64,000 nucleotides of DNA from JALEFZ01 sp038527485 (GCA_038527485.1 JBCBFT010000002.1:62001-126000); one strand, 5' to 3'; numbered from the stretch's first letter, positions 24,970 through 36,300 are shown. The notes: a model not told the origin generated them from the letters alone. Numbers and translations are program-made.

Positions 24970-27429
24970 ATGCGCTGGTTAAAATTCATTTTGGGTCTTT
25001 CGTTGACCGTCACACTCGCTGTCACCCTGATGTATCCACTGGATATTGCCCCATTCGCTTTGGGCAAGTTCCTAGATCCTTTTTCGGGATTCTGGCAGAA
25101 TGCTCGCATACAGGCTGCTTCTGAAGTCGCCGTTGAAGGACTCACCACATCTGCAGAGGTTACGTATGATGAGAGAGGGGTGGCACATATCTTTGCCCAA
25201 AATGACAGAGACCTTTACTTCCTCCAAGGCTATACAACAGCCAAGGATCGTCTCTGGCAAATGGAGTTTCAAGTGATGGCAGCAGCAGGTCGCCTGACAG
25301 AGATTGTAGGAAGAGGGCCTGAAGATGCGGTCTTGAATCTCGATAGGACAAACAGAAGGAAAGGCCTACCCTTTGCGGCGGAACGTGCATTGGAACTGAT
25401 GCGTCAGGATGAAGTCACCTGGACAGCCATTAGTTCATATTCAGACGGAGTCAATGCTTACATTCAAAGCCTCAAACCCTACGATTATCCTATTGAATAT
25501 AAGATTTTGGGGTACGCACCAGAGCCTTGGTCTCCCTTTAAGTCTGCCCTCCTCCAAAAGTATATGGCCAATACCCTAACAGGCGGTACAAGTGACATCG
25601 AAAATACCAATGCTTTGGCGGTTTGGGGAAAAGAAGTATTTGACATTCTCTATCCTGAATATCCCGCTGCCCAAGAACCCATTGTCCCTAAATACACCCG
25701 CTTCAGAAGGAGAGATTTCAATCGTCCTCCTCCACCGCCTACAGACTACCACCCTGACTCTCTTTTTCTCAATGCAGGAGAGACAGAACCCAAAGATCCA
25801 GATGAGGCAATTTTAGGGTCTAATAACTGGGCGGTCAGTGGCAGAAAGTCTGCCACAGGTTATCCTATGCTGGCCAACGACCCCCATCTAGGACTCAATC
25901 TCCCCTCCATTTGGTACGAAATCCAGCTAAGTACGCCTGAAGTCAACGCCTATGGTGTTTCCTTGCCTGGGGCACCTGCGATCATCATCGGATTCAATGA
26001 TTCGATTTCTTGGGGGGCGACAAACGGTACTCAGGACGTCCTGGATTATTATACCGTCACGTTTAGAAATGAGCAAGCACAGGAGTACCTGTATGATGGA
26101 GAATGGCTCCCTGTGCGCAACCGAATCGAAACACACAAAATTAAGGGCGAAACCCCTTTCCTAGATACGGTCCGTTATACCCACATCGGACCCGTCATGT
26201 ACGACGAAAACTTCAAGCCCAAACCGATGCCATTGGCCGTACGCTGGATGGCACATGAGCCTTCCAATGAGCTACTGGCCTTCCATAAGCTGAATCGTGC
26301 CCATAACTACGAAGAATATGTAGCGGCATTCGAGACCTATCTCTGTCCTGCCCAAAACTTCGTGTTTGCTTCCACTTCAGGAGATATCGCCATCTGGCAG
26401 CATGGGCAGTTTGTAAATAAGTGGAACCAGCAAGGTAGATTTGTACTAGATGGCTCTAGAAAAGACCATATGTGGGGCGACTACGTCCCAAGAGAGCAGA
26501 TCCCCCATGTGCTAAATCCTGAGCAAGGCTTTGTACAGTCTGCCAATCAGCATCCGACGTCTCCCTATTATCCCTACTACTACAATGGCCGATTCGAGCC
26601 TTACAGAGGACGACGAATCCAAGCCCTGCTGGCATCTAAGGATACCCTCACCTTTGAGGATATGCGGGCTTTTCATATGGACAATTACGCCATTGGTGCC
26701 TCGGAGGCATTGCCGACGCTGCTGAGTTTGCTGGACACAACACAGTTCATGCAACAGGACCAAAGGGTCTATGAAGCGCTGAAAGCATGGGATTATCAAT
26801 ACGACGCGGACCAAACCGCCCCGACGATTTATGATTTATGGTGGCGCATCTTATATCGAGCCATCTGGAATGATGAGTTTGAGCCTCTAGAAGAAAGGGA
26901 CATCCTAATCAATTCCCCTAATTCTAGCACGACGGTACAGATCCTGCGCGATAGCAGCGAATTTACCTTCTACAATGCGCTAGGTGATACAACGAAGCGT
27001 ACCCGCGAACAACTTGTCAACTATACTTTCAATCGGATGGTGACAGAGCTGAATGAAGCATATCCAGAGGAGGTAGATCAACAGTGGGGACAGAGTCGTC
27101 AGACAGACATTCGTCACCTCAGCCGTGTGCTCACCTCCTTCAGCCGCCTCGGGCTAGAGACCAGTGGCACACGCCGCGTCCTCAATGCTACGGGACGCTA
27201 CCGAGGGCCGAGTTGGCGGATGATCGTGATGATGGGACCCGAAGTCAAAGGATATGGCGTATACCCTGGTGGTCAGAGTGGTCATCCTGGAGATGCTGAT
27301 TATGATGGGTTCATCGACAAGTGGATGGAAGGCAATTACTACGAGCTGCGCTTCATGCGCAATCCGCAGGACGGTGTGAAGGAAACAGATGCACACATCA
27401 CCTACCGACCTGCTGGGACAGAGGAGTAA
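24970..27429 (+). CDS. Penicillin acylase family Ntn-hydrolase
   Basis: The 819-aa exported precursor has an N-terminal hydrophobic segment (about 2-24, WLKFILGLSLTVTLAVTLM). The alpha chain opens with VTYDERGVAHIFAQND. The autocatalytic site LGSNNWAVSGRKSATG has the nucleophile Ser at about residue 283, which becomes the N-terminus of the beta chain after cleavage. ANDPHLGLNLPSIWYE completes the family signature. Such enzymes cut amides; in related proteins the substrates are penicillins or acyl-homoserine lactones (quorum quenching), and here the substrate is unknown. The start at 24970 is chosen because it puts the Met directly before the hydrophobic segment; an upstream TTG at 24907 adds residues unlike a signal peptide. 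A small membrane protein gene follows. Confidence 0.9.
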   Translation: MRWLKFILGLSLTVTLAVTLMYPLDIAPFALGKFLDPFSGFWQNARIQAASEVAVEGLTTSAEVTYDERGVAHIFAQNDRDLYFLQGYTTAKDRLWQMEFQVMAAAGRLTEIVGRGPEDAVLNLDRTNRRKGLPFAAERALELMRQDEVTWTAISSYSDGVNAYIQSLKPYDYPIEYKILGYAPEPWSPFKSALLQKYMANTLTGGTSDIENTNALAVWGKEVFDILYPEYPAAQEPIVPKYTRFRRRDFNRPPPPPTDYHPDSLFLNAGETEPKDPDEAILGSNNWAVSGRKSATGYPMLANDPHLGLNLPSIWYEIQLSTPEVNAYGVSLPGAPAIIIGFNDSISWGATNGTQDVLDYYTVTFRNEQAQEYLYDGEWLPVRNRIETHKIKGETPFLDTVRYTHIGPVMYDENFKPKPMPLAVRWMAHEPSNELLAFHKLNRAHNYEEYVAAFETYLCPAQNFVFASTSGDIAIWQHGQFVNKWNQQGRFVLDGSRKDHMWGDYVPREQIPHVLNPEQGFVQSANQHPTSPYYPYYYNGRFEPYRGRRIQALLASKDTLTFEDMRAFHMDNYAIGASEALPTLLSLLDTTQFMQQDQRVYEALKAWDYQYDADQTAPTIYDLWWRILYRAIWNDEFEPLEERDILINSPNSSTTVQILRDSSEFTFYNALGDTTKRTREQLVNYTFNRMVTELNEAYPEEVDQQWGQSRQTDIRHLSRVLTSFSRLGLETSGTRRVLNATGRYRGPSWRMIVMMGPEVKGYGVYPGGQSGHPGDADYDGFIDKWMEGNYYELRFMRNPQDGVKETDAHITYRPAGTEE

Positions 27430-27485
27430 TCATTAGGTAGTTGCAAGCTCGTAATCAAACATTTGACAATCCGTTAGCTGAAAAT

Positions 27486-27902
27486 ATGAGATTTCTTATT
27501 CGCTTTTTACTCATGGCCCTAGTGGGCTATCTCTTCGGATCTTACGCACCCCAGTGGTCTCTGTGGCCCATCTTTGTTGGAGGGATTTTGATCGGCGTAT
27601 TATTGAGCCGTCAAAAGAAAAAGCGCCAATTTGGTAAGCGAAAAATGCCTCGGACCTATGCTTTCTGGGCAGGGTTTGCGGCTATGTTTTTGCTATGGGG
27701 AGGAATGGCTTACTGGCTAGATCAGCAAAATGGAGGCATCCTCAGCGCAAAAGTTGGCCAGATTGTATTCGCCAGTAGTAGCCTGGGCACCTCTTCAGAT
27801 ATCGGGATGATCATGGTTTTGATTTCATCCTTGCTGGGAGGTCTTGCGGGAGGTTTTAGTATGATGACGGGAAACTTTTTGGGAGAGGCGATCAAGAGCT
27901 AA
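27486..27902 (+). CDS. Small membrane protein of unknown function
   Basis: The 138-aa protein has about four membrane segments (roughly 5-25, 28-42, 61-80 and 100-130), a basic loop SRQKKKRQFGKRKMPR after the second, and a Gly-rich last helix pair (SSLLGGLAGGFSMMTGNF). I do not recognise a named family. The start at 27486 (MRFLIRFLL) is preferred to the TTG at 27441 because it lies directly before the first membrane helix. It lies 56 bp after the penicillin acylase gene and is probably co-transcribed. Confidence 0.75.
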   Translation: MRFLIRFLLMALVGYLFGSYAPQWSLWPIFVGGILIGVLLSRQKKKRQFGKRKMPRTYAFWAGFAAMFLLWGGMAYWLDQQNGGILSAKVGQIVFASSSLGTSSDIGMIMVLISSLLGGLAGGFSMMTGNFLGEAIKS

Positions 27903-28017
27903 ATCAGATTTTACAGACTACAGACGTAATGAATCAGCACTAAACCCTGAAAGGATGGCATCCTATAGGCTAGTGGTTTCAACCTTAGACTACAGGATCA
28001 ATTTCTACTCCCCCATT

Positions 28018-28099
28018 TCTTATGACCTCTTATTCATTCCCCTAAAAAAACCTATCCTCTTATGACCTCTTATTCATTCCCCTAAAAAAACCTATCCTC
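28018..28099. repeat. Tandem duplication of a 40-bp unit
   Basis: Two exact copies of a 40-bp unit (beginning TATGACCTCTTATTC and containing CCCCTAAAAAAACC) lie head to tail at 28021-28060 and 28061-28100, with the last base differing. They sit in the gap between convergent genes. This looks like a slippage or short-duplication product. No coding or structural role is visible. Confidence 0.9.
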
Positions 28100-28111
28100 A
28101 TTCTCCCCCAT

Positions 28112-29002
28112 CTATCCCTGCTTCTCCAAATATTTCTTCCAATAACGCAACAATCCTGCGACACTCATCCAGGCAGGGTTGGCAGCCTCATACATGGGAA
28201 TCTCATCCTCAGGAACACCCGCATCACGTAACTCTTTCGCAGCAAATGCCTGAAACTTAGGTGTCACCTCGGCAGGGGAAGTTCCTGCTTCAAAATATGG
28301 CTTCATCCATGCCTTCCAGCCTTGCAGCCGCTCCGATAATTCTCCAAAATGTGCCTGAATATCCGTCACCTCTCCATAGTGGGTGAGGTAAAGCTTTTGA
28401 GGATTAAGGGATAAAATGCGCTGAATGGATCGCTCCCAAGCTTCTACATCGATATCTGGCGGAGGACAAGGGGGTACAACTGGTCCTAAATTTACTCTAC
28501 AACCTGCTACATCCCCTGTAAAGATCTCTTCTCCTATCTGCCATGCAATATGATGACTCGCATGTCCAGGGGTGTGTAATGCCTTAAACATATGGTCTCC
28601 GACTTGGATTTCGCTTTCATCCTCTACACTGATCAACTGATCTGCGGGGATGGCATGCATTTCTCCCCAAAGGCTTTCCATCTCGTCACCATAAATCCGC
28701 TTGGCGGAGTTGTAAAGCTTGGTGGGGTCCAACATGTGCTTATACCCAAAAGGGTGTACATAGACCTTGGCACCTGTCTCTGCAAATGCCCATGCGCCGC
28801 CCGCATGATCAAAGTGGATATGTGTCAAAAAAACGTGTTGGATGTCTGCGGGGGTATAACCATGAGTGGCAAGCCCTTTCTTCAGCATCTCAAAAGTGGA
28901 GTGAGGTCCTGTTTCGACTAAAACAGGACCCTCAGATGTCTCTACCAAGAAGGAAGCAATAGCAGATTCTACCTTAAAATGAAGGTCTAATGTATGTACC
29001 AT
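28112..29002 (-). CDS. MBL-fold metallo-hydrolase
   Basis: The 296-aa soluble protein has the metallo-beta-lactamase fold: VLVETGPHST strand region, THIHFDHAGGAW (the HxHxDH metal motif, about 60-66), LHTPGHASHHI with the next metal His, and IFTGDVAG with the bridging Asp. The final His is in YLTHYGEV. It binds two metal ions and hydrolyses an ester, thioester or related bond. No signal peptide is present, so it is cytoplasmic. The substrate is not evident from neighbours. Upstream, about 60 bp away, lies the FG-GAP T9SS gene on the same strand. Confidence 0.9.
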   Translation of the reverse strand: MVHTLDLHFKVESAIASFLVETSEGPVLVETGPHSTFEMLKKGLATHGYTPADIQHVFLTHIHFDHAGGAWAFAETGAKVYVHPFGYKHMLDPTKLYNSAKRIYGDEMESLWGEMHAIPADQLISVEDESEIQVGDHMFKALHTPGHASHHIAWQIGEEIFTGDVAGCRVNLGPVVPPCPPPDIDVEAWERSIQRILSLNPQKLYLTHYGEVTDIQAHFGELSERLQGWKAWMKPYFEAGTSPAEVTPKFQAFAAKELRDAGVPEDEIPMYEAANPAWMSVAGLLRYWKKYLEKQG

Positions 29003-29065
29003 AGGAGTCAGTCAAATGTGTGCCACCAATATATCAATTATATTGAACTGGGGCATTTTCAACTG

Positions 29066-31393
29066 CTACTCTATGACTAATTTTCTGACGATGCGTTGTC
29101 CTTTAGCTTTGATTTCGATCAGATAGATACCAGGAGCCACGCCTTGCAGATCATACGTTTGTGTCATTCCCATCATTTCGCTTTGCCGCATCCCTTGACC
29201 GAGTGTATTGAGCAAGCGAATCTCTTTCACAGCTCCTAGAAGTTGCTCTCCTTCGAATGTGATGTTGACGATGTCCTGCGTAGGGTTGGGGTAGATATTG
29301 ACAGCCTGGGCTAGATTGAGATCGGGAATGAATGTCGTGGTTGTATCTACTGGATTTCCTCCACTGCCTGTGGTATCAATAGTGGTAGGCCCGCAGAATG
29401 TCGGTGCAGCGCCCATCTTCAACAAGATCAGGCCTCCATTTTCATTTCCAATCACAAAAGTCGGATCTCCTGAACCATCGAGATCTGCCACAGCAGGAGA
29501 AAGTCCGCCCCTCAAGTATCTTTCTAGTACCGTATCTGCTCCCGTAAGAGGTTGGGTCAGCCCCAAAGCAGCGTCTTTGTACACTTCCAGAAATCCTCCT
29601 GAACCACCGACAATCAAATCGAGTGAGCCACTTTTGTCTACATCAAATAGCTGGGGACGTACGACGGTAAAGGTATCTCGGGCGATCTGAGAGAAAAACT
29701 GAACGTCACCATATTTGTCTTGCTCTTTTTGTAGGGTAAAATTATTGGCGTCTCCCACGTTTTTATAAAATGTCACACGTCCAAGAAAGCTTCCAAAAAA
29801 GAGATCTAAATCCCCATCATTGTCAATATCAGACAAGGTAGGATTGGAAGAAGAACTCAAGAACACAGGGTTACTACTCTGATCAAATAAAAACTGTGAA
29901 GGATCTAGTACAAATTGGACGGTCTGTCCAGGGCCTGCCAGATTGTTGAAACGATAAATCCGTCCATTGCTGGCACCGATCAGCATGTCCACATCATTGT
30001 CCCCATCCAGGTCACCAAAAGCAGGAACAGTATTGATGATGAAAGGGAAGTTTTGGCTGAAGCTCATGTAGTCACGTGTCTTAAGCTGGAAGGCAGGCTG
30101 GGTAGCCGTACCAATATTTTCGTAGAGATGCAGCTCCGTAGAACCCCGAATCGTGTCTCCCACTTTAAAATTTGACACAAAATTCCCAACGATGATATCC
30201 AGCTTCCCATCTCCGTTATAATCAAAGAATGCAGGAGCCGAATTGGTTCCCGCGTCGATATGGTCATTTACCATAAAAGTTCGATCTCGCTGCTGCCAGA
30301 TAGGAGCGGAATTGGTTCCCTCATTCTCAAACCAACTCATGCCCTTGACATTTTCGATGGAAGTCGGATCGGGGTTTTTAGGAGCGGAAACAAGGTCCTT
30401 GAGCCCATCCTGATTCACATCTACCCAATAATTCGCCACATAATTCCAGACACGAATCGAGTCCCCGTTTCCTGGGTACCCGTAGATCGCATCCATGACA
30501 ATGGGATCTTCTGTAGGCCCTGCGCTAATCGCAAGGTTGGATCGGTTGGTCCCAATATCTCCTAACAGCATATCCATGAACCCATCACCATTGTGGTCAA
30601 ACATCAGGAGGGTGGTACCTGCATGACGCGTGTTGGTGGGAGAAGGACGATTGATGGGCTGACAAGCAAATGAAGTCGTATCAGGAAAAAAGAGTGAATC
30701 GTTAGATGTGTATTCATTAAAGTGCCCCCAACATGACGTTACTTTTTGGTACATCAATGAATCACAATTCCCCATCGTCTCCATAGAAAGGTTGCGGTAC
30801 CACGTCAGGCGGTTGAACCCAACCTGTGTCGCAATGATGTCTATGTCACCGTCAAAATCCACATCCCCAATCGCAGGCACATCTCCCTTACTCATGCTTA
30901 CGAGCTCCTGTCCTCCACTTGCATCCTCTGCAAACAGAATCGAATCCACCAGTGTAAACCCAATAGAGTCTTCACAGGCCTGGTATCCTTGATAGACTCT
31001 GAAGCGATTCCCACCGCCTGAGATACAAAATAGGTCAGCAATCGAGTCTTTGTTGTAGTCAATGAATATCCCTTCCTGACGACATTCACAATTGGCAAAA
31101 TTGGCTTCATACTTGGGGGCATATTCATAATCCCCGTTGCCCATGTTCATGAGAGGGATAAAAATCAATCGCTGGAAGATAGAGCCTTCGTCCATGACGA
31201 CGATATCCTCTCTTCCATCGAAGTTGAAATCTATATTTGACACCTTGGGATTGTCAATTCCTCCTGTCCAAGGATAGGAAAGAAGTCTCCCATCTATTTC
31301 CCTGACCTCAATGTCATTTCTCAACTGTAACTGCTGCCCAAATAAGGAGGTAGAGAACAGCAACAGGAAGACATAAACTATTCCATTTTTCAT
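29066..31393 (-). CDS. Large T9SS-exported FG-GAP/VCBS repeat protein
   Basis: The 775-aa protein has a signal peptide (about 1-20, MKNGIVYVFLLLFSTSLFGQ). Repeated blades of a beta-propeller follow, with Ca-binding DxDxDG-type loops: DFNFDGREDIVV, DVDFDGDIDIIA, DHNGDGFMDMLLGD, DYNGDGKLDIIVGN, DLDGDNDVDMLIGA, DIDNDGDLDLFFGS and DVDKSGSLDLIVGG. The C-terminal about 75 residues form a type A sorting domain (VNIYPNPTQDIVNI, LQGVAPGIYLIEIKA, QRIVRKLVIE). Such proteins are exported by T9SS and often bind ligands or cells at the surface. The start at 31393 is preferred to the ATG at 31417 because it begins the signal peptide. Confidence 0.9.
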   Translation of the reverse strand: MKNGIVYVFLLLFSTSLFGQQLQLRNDIEVREIDGRLLSYPWTGGIDNPKVSNIDFNFDGREDIVVMDEGSIFQRLIFIPLMNMGNGDYEYAPKYEANFANCECRQEGIFIDYNKDSIADLFCISGGGNRFRVYQGYQACEDSIGFTLVDSILFAEDASGGQELVSMSKGDVPAIGDVDFDGDIDIIATQVGFNRLTWYRNLSMETMGNCDSLMYQKVTSCWGHFNEYTSNDSLFFPDTTSFACQPINRPSPTNTRHAGTTLLMFDHNGDGFMDMLLGDIGTNRSNLAISAGPTEDPIVMDAIYGYPGNGDSIRVWNYVANYWVDVNQDGLKDLVSAPKNPDPTSIENVKGMSWFENEGTNSAPIWQQRDRTFMVNDHIDAGTNSAPAFFDYNGDGKLDIIVGNFVSNFKVGDTIRGSTELHLYENIGTATQPAFQLKTRDYMSFSQNFPFIINTVPAFGDLDGDNDVDMLIGASNGRIYRFNNLAGPGQTVQFVLDPSQFLFDQSSNPVFLSSSSNPTLSDIDNDGDLDLFFGSFLGRVTFYKNVGDANNFTLQKEQDKYGDVQFFSQIARDTFTVVRPQLFDVDKSGSLDLIVGGSGGFLEVYKDAALGLTQPLTGADTVLERYLRGGLSPAVADLDGSGDPTFVIGNENGGLILLKMGAAPTFCGPTTIDTTGSGGNPVDTTTTFIPDLNLAQAVNIYPNPTQDIVNITFEGEQLLGAVKEIRLLNTLGQGMRQSEMMGMTQTYDLQGVAPGIYLIEIKAKGQRIVRKLVIE

Positions 31394-31637
31394 GGTGAAA
31401 TATTCGTTGACGTTCATTTAAGGGATATTTATAATGATATGATCAATGGATAGATGGTTTTCCATAAGTAATAGACGAGATTTGAAAGAATTTCTGTCCC
31501 CAGTTTCTCACCTATTTACTATCATAAAGTTAGTGTAGATCGACTATGTTTGGAAATGTAAAAGGAATGCCTGATTTCATAGGTGATGCAGGTTACGTAA
31601 GTACCCTCTCAAATCAAATGGATGGATGTAGTATTGC

Positions 31638-32963
31638 TTAGAATATCAAGTCTAACAAGAGCACCATTGCAAAACCTACGATCCCCATAATTCCTGTCGT
31701 CCCAGTCCAAGCTTTGAAAGTCTGTGGAGTGGTCATGTCCAGGTATTTATTGACGAGCCAAAATCCACTGTCATTCACATGTGAGAGCATGGTCGCGCCT
31801 GAGGCAATCGCCAGTGTCAGCAACGCCAACTCTGCCTCTGTCTCTGTCCCTAAGAGTAGCGGTGCCACCAAGCTTGCGGCTGTAATCATCGCTACGGTAG
31901 TAGATCCCTGTAAGACACGAACCACGGTAGCCGCAAAAAAGGCAAACACCAGGGTAGAGATTCCCCAAGATTGCATCATTTCTGCCATCATTGTTCCCGC
32001 CCCTGTATCGATCAGGATCTGCTTGAATGCGCCCCCTGCGCCCGTCAGCAATATAATGATACCCGCAGGCGCAAGCGACTTAGTGCTGATGGTCAGCAAT
32101 TGATCCAAAGAGACCCCACGCATCACTCCCAAGAGTAGCCATGCCAGTAGGTTCGCCAGAATCAACGCGACAAAGGGATGACCGATCAATTGGAAGAGGC
32201 TGTATACAGTACCCCAACTTTCAGGAATGAGCGTAGCACCCACAATCAATAAGATAGGGACGACAATCAAAAAGAAGATCAAACCCGCAGAAGGTGCCTG
32301 TATTTTTGATTCACTTTCCTCCTCTGAGGTTTCAGGTGCAGGCAAAAATATCTGTGCAGAAAGGTACCGGCTGTAAATCAACCCACCAATGACTGCTGTG
32401 GGAATCGAGACGATGATTCCTAATCCAATGACCCATCCCAAGTTGGCTTTGAGGATTTCGGCGACGGCAATGGGACCTGGTGTAGGAGGAATAAAACCAT
32501 GTGCAATGGCTAGACCGGTAAATAAAGGAATGGCGAAAAATAAAAGCGATTTTCCCGTCTTACGTTGAAGTGCGTAAACGATGGGGACCAAAATCACGAC
32601 GGCCACATCAAAGAATATGGGAATAGAAACGAGAATACCTGTACCGAGTAGTGCCAAGGGAGTTCCTCTATCTCCTGCCAGCCTTAAAAGTTGCGTCGCT
32701 AGCTGCTTGGCACCACCTGAGTATTCCAGAATCGCACCGAAAATGGCACCCAAACCTACGACGGTCGCGACGAAACCCAAGGTGCTCCCCATGCCGTTTT
32801 TGATGCTGTCAATGATGCTCTGCGGAGGTAAACCGCTCAGTAGCCCGACACATACACAGGAAATCAATAGCGCAAGGAATGCTTGAAATCGTAATACGAG
32901 AATGAGCACGAGCAGCAAGGCAATGCCACCTAGCACAGCCAAAAGCAAAGGGTAATCTATCAT
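31638..32963 (-). CDS. GntP-family gluconate/organic-acid permease
   Basis: The 441-aa integral membrane protein has 12 or so hydrophobic segments. GntP-family marks are visible: GLGAIFGAILEYSGGAKQLA, SIPIFFDVAVVILVPIVYAL and HGFIPPTPGPIAVAEILKA (about 160-178). C-terminally there is VLQGSTTVAMITAA and LSHVNDSGFWLVNKYL. Members take up gluconate, D-serine or similar hydroxy/amino acids with protons. The substrate is unknown. The start at 32963 (MIDYPLLLAVLGG) fits the first membrane helix; the upstream Met at 32996 would add a charged leader. No sugar-acid catabolic genes lie beside it. Confidence 0.88.
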   Translation of the reverse strand: MIDYPLLLAVLGGIALLLVLILVLRFQAFLALLISCVCVGLLSGLPPQSIIDSIKNGMGSTLGFVATVVGLGAIFGAILEYSGGAKQLATQLLRLAGDRGTPLALLGTGILVSIPIFFDVAVVILVPIVYALQRKTGKSLLFFAIPLFTGLAIAHGFIPPTPGPIAVAEILKANLGWVIGLGIIVSIPTAVIGGLIYSRYLSAQIFLPAPETSEEESESKIQAPSAGLIFFLIVVPILLIVGATLIPESWGTVYSLFQLIGHPFVALILANLLAWLLLGVMRGVSLDQLLTISTKSLAPAGIIILLTGAGGAFKQILIDTGAGTMMAEMMQSWGISTLVFAFFAATVVRVLQGSTTVAMITAASLVAPLLLGTETEAELALLTLAIASGATMLSHVNDSGFWLVNKYLDMTTPQTFKAWTGTTGIMGIVGFAMVLLLDLIF

Positions 32964-33354
32964 CTTAGGCGAATAGTAGGAGTGGTTTCTCCTCAAGATA
33001 AGAAGATTTCTATGGGAAGTCAGAATAGAAGGGCTTAACGTTCATTCCCTTTTCTAAACCTTCAACATATATACAGCTAAATATGTAAGGAGAGAGGAAA
33101 TATTTGGAAAAAGTTTAGATGTAAAAGAGTTAGGGTTATGTTAAGAAATTGGGTAAGCAAAGGTAAAGTAACCAATATTCTAATCGGATGTTAAAGAAAA
33201 AAGTGCATTTCCAGCAAGATGAAGTATAAAACACAAACATTTTGTAAAAGGATCTTTAACTATTTTTCAATTTATTTAACTTTGCCCTAATATAAACTTA
33301 TGAGCTGTCACCTATCCAGCTCATTTTTGCGAAATTTACTCTAACCCAAGATCA
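32964..33354. other. Divergent intergenic region before the Oar-like receptor gene
   Basis: The 391-bp AT-rich gap contains the candidate promoter of the TonB receptor (33277-33284). No promoter for the permease gene and no ORF was recognised. Confidence 0.55.
33277..33284 (+). promoter_or_regulatory. Candidate -7 element of the Oar-like receptor gene
   Basis: TAACTTTG matches TAnnTTTG exactly. Transcription would start about 65 bp before the ATG. The -33 region (around 33253) has only a T-rich CTTTAAC, with no clean TTG. Confidence 0.5.
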
Positions 33355-36300
33355 ATGAGGCAATTTTTACATTTTCTTGGTGCCGCAATTTTTTTGCTGG
33401 GCACCCTGTCCCTCTATAGTCAGGGTGTTACCACAGCAACCTTACGTGGCCAAATCACTGATGTAGAAGGACTTCCTTTGAGTGGAGCGACCATTCGCGC
33501 GATCCACACCCCTTCTGGTACAAAGTACGGAGTGAACACGAGAGATGATGGAAATTACACCTTGGCAAACCTTCGCGTCGGAGGTCCCTACAAGATTGAA
33601 GTTTCTTTTATCGGGTATCAAAAACAACAATTAACTGGTATTTATCTCAATCTGGGGCAGAAGCTCCAGCAGAACTTTACCCTCGCATCTGAGGATGTCT
33701 CTATGGACGATGTAGACATCGTCGCGACACCTGATCCGATCATGAACGGAGACCGTACAGGAGCGGAGACCAACATCGACAACACGCAGTTGCGTCGCCT
33801 GCCCACGATCTCTCGTTCGGCGAGTGACTACACGCGTCTGAATCCTGCCTCTTCTGGCAACTCTTTCGCTGGTCGCAACGACCAGTTCAACAACTTCTCG
33901 CTGGATGGCTCGATCTTCAACAACCCCTTCGGTCTAGATGCAGCGACTCCAGGTGGCCAGACAGATGCTCAGCCGATCTCTCTGGATGCGATCGACCAAA
34001 TCCAGGTAGCCATCGCACCTTATGATGTTACACAAGCAGGCTTTACGGGTGCTTCTGTCAACGCTGTCACCAAGTCGGGTACAAATGAATTCAAAGGGAC
34101 TGTCTTCGGTTTCTTCCGTAACCAAGACCTGACGGGAACGAAAGTAGCATCCACAGACATCGTAGTACCTGACCTCTCTCAGTTGCAGACAGGTTTCAGC
34201 CTTGGTGGCCCACTGATCAAGAACCGTTTGTTCTTCTTCGCCAACCTCGAAATCGAGCGTCGTAGCGACCTGGGGTCCAACTTTATCGCCAATAATCCTG
34301 ACCGAAACGGAGAAAACGTTTCTCGTGTAGAAGAGGCGGATCTCCTTGCTGTGCAGACAGCTTTGGCCGGTCTAGGGTATAATACAGGTGCTTATGAAGG
34401 CTACATCCACCGTACAGACAACGAAAAAGGGATCTTCAAGCTAGATTTTGCGATCAATGAGAAGAACACCTTGACCGCGACTTATAATTTCTTGCGTGCA
34501 GCCAAGCAGAAGCCCGCTCACCCGTCTGCCCTCGGACGTAGAGGTCCAGATGCGACAACGCTACAGTTCTTCAACTCTGGCTACGAGATCAACAACAACA
34601 TTCAGTCAGGTATCCTCGAATGGCGTTCATTGATCAATAATCGCTTCTCCAACAAATTGCAGGTAGGCTATTCCTCTTTCCGTGACTTTCGTAACGCGTT
34701 GTCTGATCCTTTCCCCGTTGTGAATATCCTCAGAGACGGTATCCGCTACATCGTAGCAGGTCATGAGCCTTTCTCTATCAATAATGTCCTGGACCAAGAT
34801 GTATACCAGATCACCAATAACTTCAATGCTTATCTAGGCGATCACACGATTACTATTGGAGCTTCTTTGGAGCGCTTTGACTTCAACAACTCCTTCAATC
34901 TAGGTGTATATGACTCTCCTGGCAATCCTGGAGGCACCTTTGGCCCTGGCTTTGCTTCTGTGCAGGCTTTCCTAGATACTGTCAACTCTGGCGCTTTCAA
35001 TGATGATGCAGCATTTGCTCAGGAGACATTTGACAACAACAATGCGAATGATTCATGGGCACTCGCAGAGACCAATGTGGGGCAGGCAGCCTTCTACCTA
35101 CAGGATGAGTGGTCCCCCAACAACAACTTAAAGTTGACTTTCGGTTTGCGTTTTGATCTTCCTTTGTACTTCGACACCCCTGAGAAGATTCAGGAAAACA
35201 TCGATCGCAATTGCTGTGTGATTGAAGACCTTCGCTATTTTGACGAAAATGGTGATTCCATCCGCTTCGCGCACACTCAGCTACCTGATCAGGTACCTTT
35301 GATCTCTCCTCGTTTTGGATTCAACTGGGATGTGAATGGGCAAGGTCAAACGCAAGTACGTGGAGGTACAGGCCTATTTACGGGTCGTTTCCCATTCGTA
35401 TGGGTTGGCAACCAAGTAGCAAATCCCAACTTCTTCTTCTACAACGTGACACGTCCTGACTTCCGTTTTCCACAAGTATGGCGAACCAATCTAGGGATCG
35501 ATCAGGCATTTGGAGAGGGATGGATCGCGACTATGGATGCGATCTATACACAGGATATCAATGGGATGATGGTACGAAACTATGGTCTGACGGCTCCTTC
35601 TGGTACACTACAGGGCGTAGACAACCGTGTGATCTATCAACCTACAGACCGCGCCAATGACTTTGGGAACAATGCGTATGTATTCACCAATACGGACATT
35701 GGGTACACCTTCAACTTGACGCTTCAGTTGCAACGCACTTGGGGCAAGGACTTCTACACGAGCATCGGTTACAACTTCTTAGATGCACAAGATGCAAGTT
35801 CTATCGAGGCGGAGATTTCTTCTGATGCCTATGATCGTAATCCGGCCATTGGCGATGTGAATCAGGCAGTACTGGCACCCTCTCTCTATGGGAATCGTCA
35901 TCGTTTCGTCGGTTCTGGATTCAAGAAATTTACCTATGGCAACATGGCGACGACGATCGGTCTCTTCTTCGAATATGCACAAGGGGGTCGCTTTAGCTAT
36001 ACGTACTCTGGTGATTTGAACCGTGATGGTTCTCCATTGAACGACTTGATCTACATTCCTACCGCTGATGACTTGAACAACATGCAGTTTACGGGAGATG
36101 CAGAAGCGCAGGAGTCACAGCGCGAAGCACTACAGAACTTCATCTTGCAGGACGGCTATTTGAGCGAGCGTAGAGGAGGATATGTAGAAAAGTATGGCAT
36201 CCTCAGTCCATGGTTTAGCACATGGGATTTGCGTATCCTACAGGACTTCAATTTCCAGGTAGGAGCACAGACACATACCATTCAGGCAAGCTTTGACTTC

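Noticed and set aside
27941..28111. Possible CRISPR or insertion-element remnant around the 40-bp repeat
   Set aside because: There are only two copies, directly adjacent with no spacer, and no terminal inverted repeats or transposase nearby.
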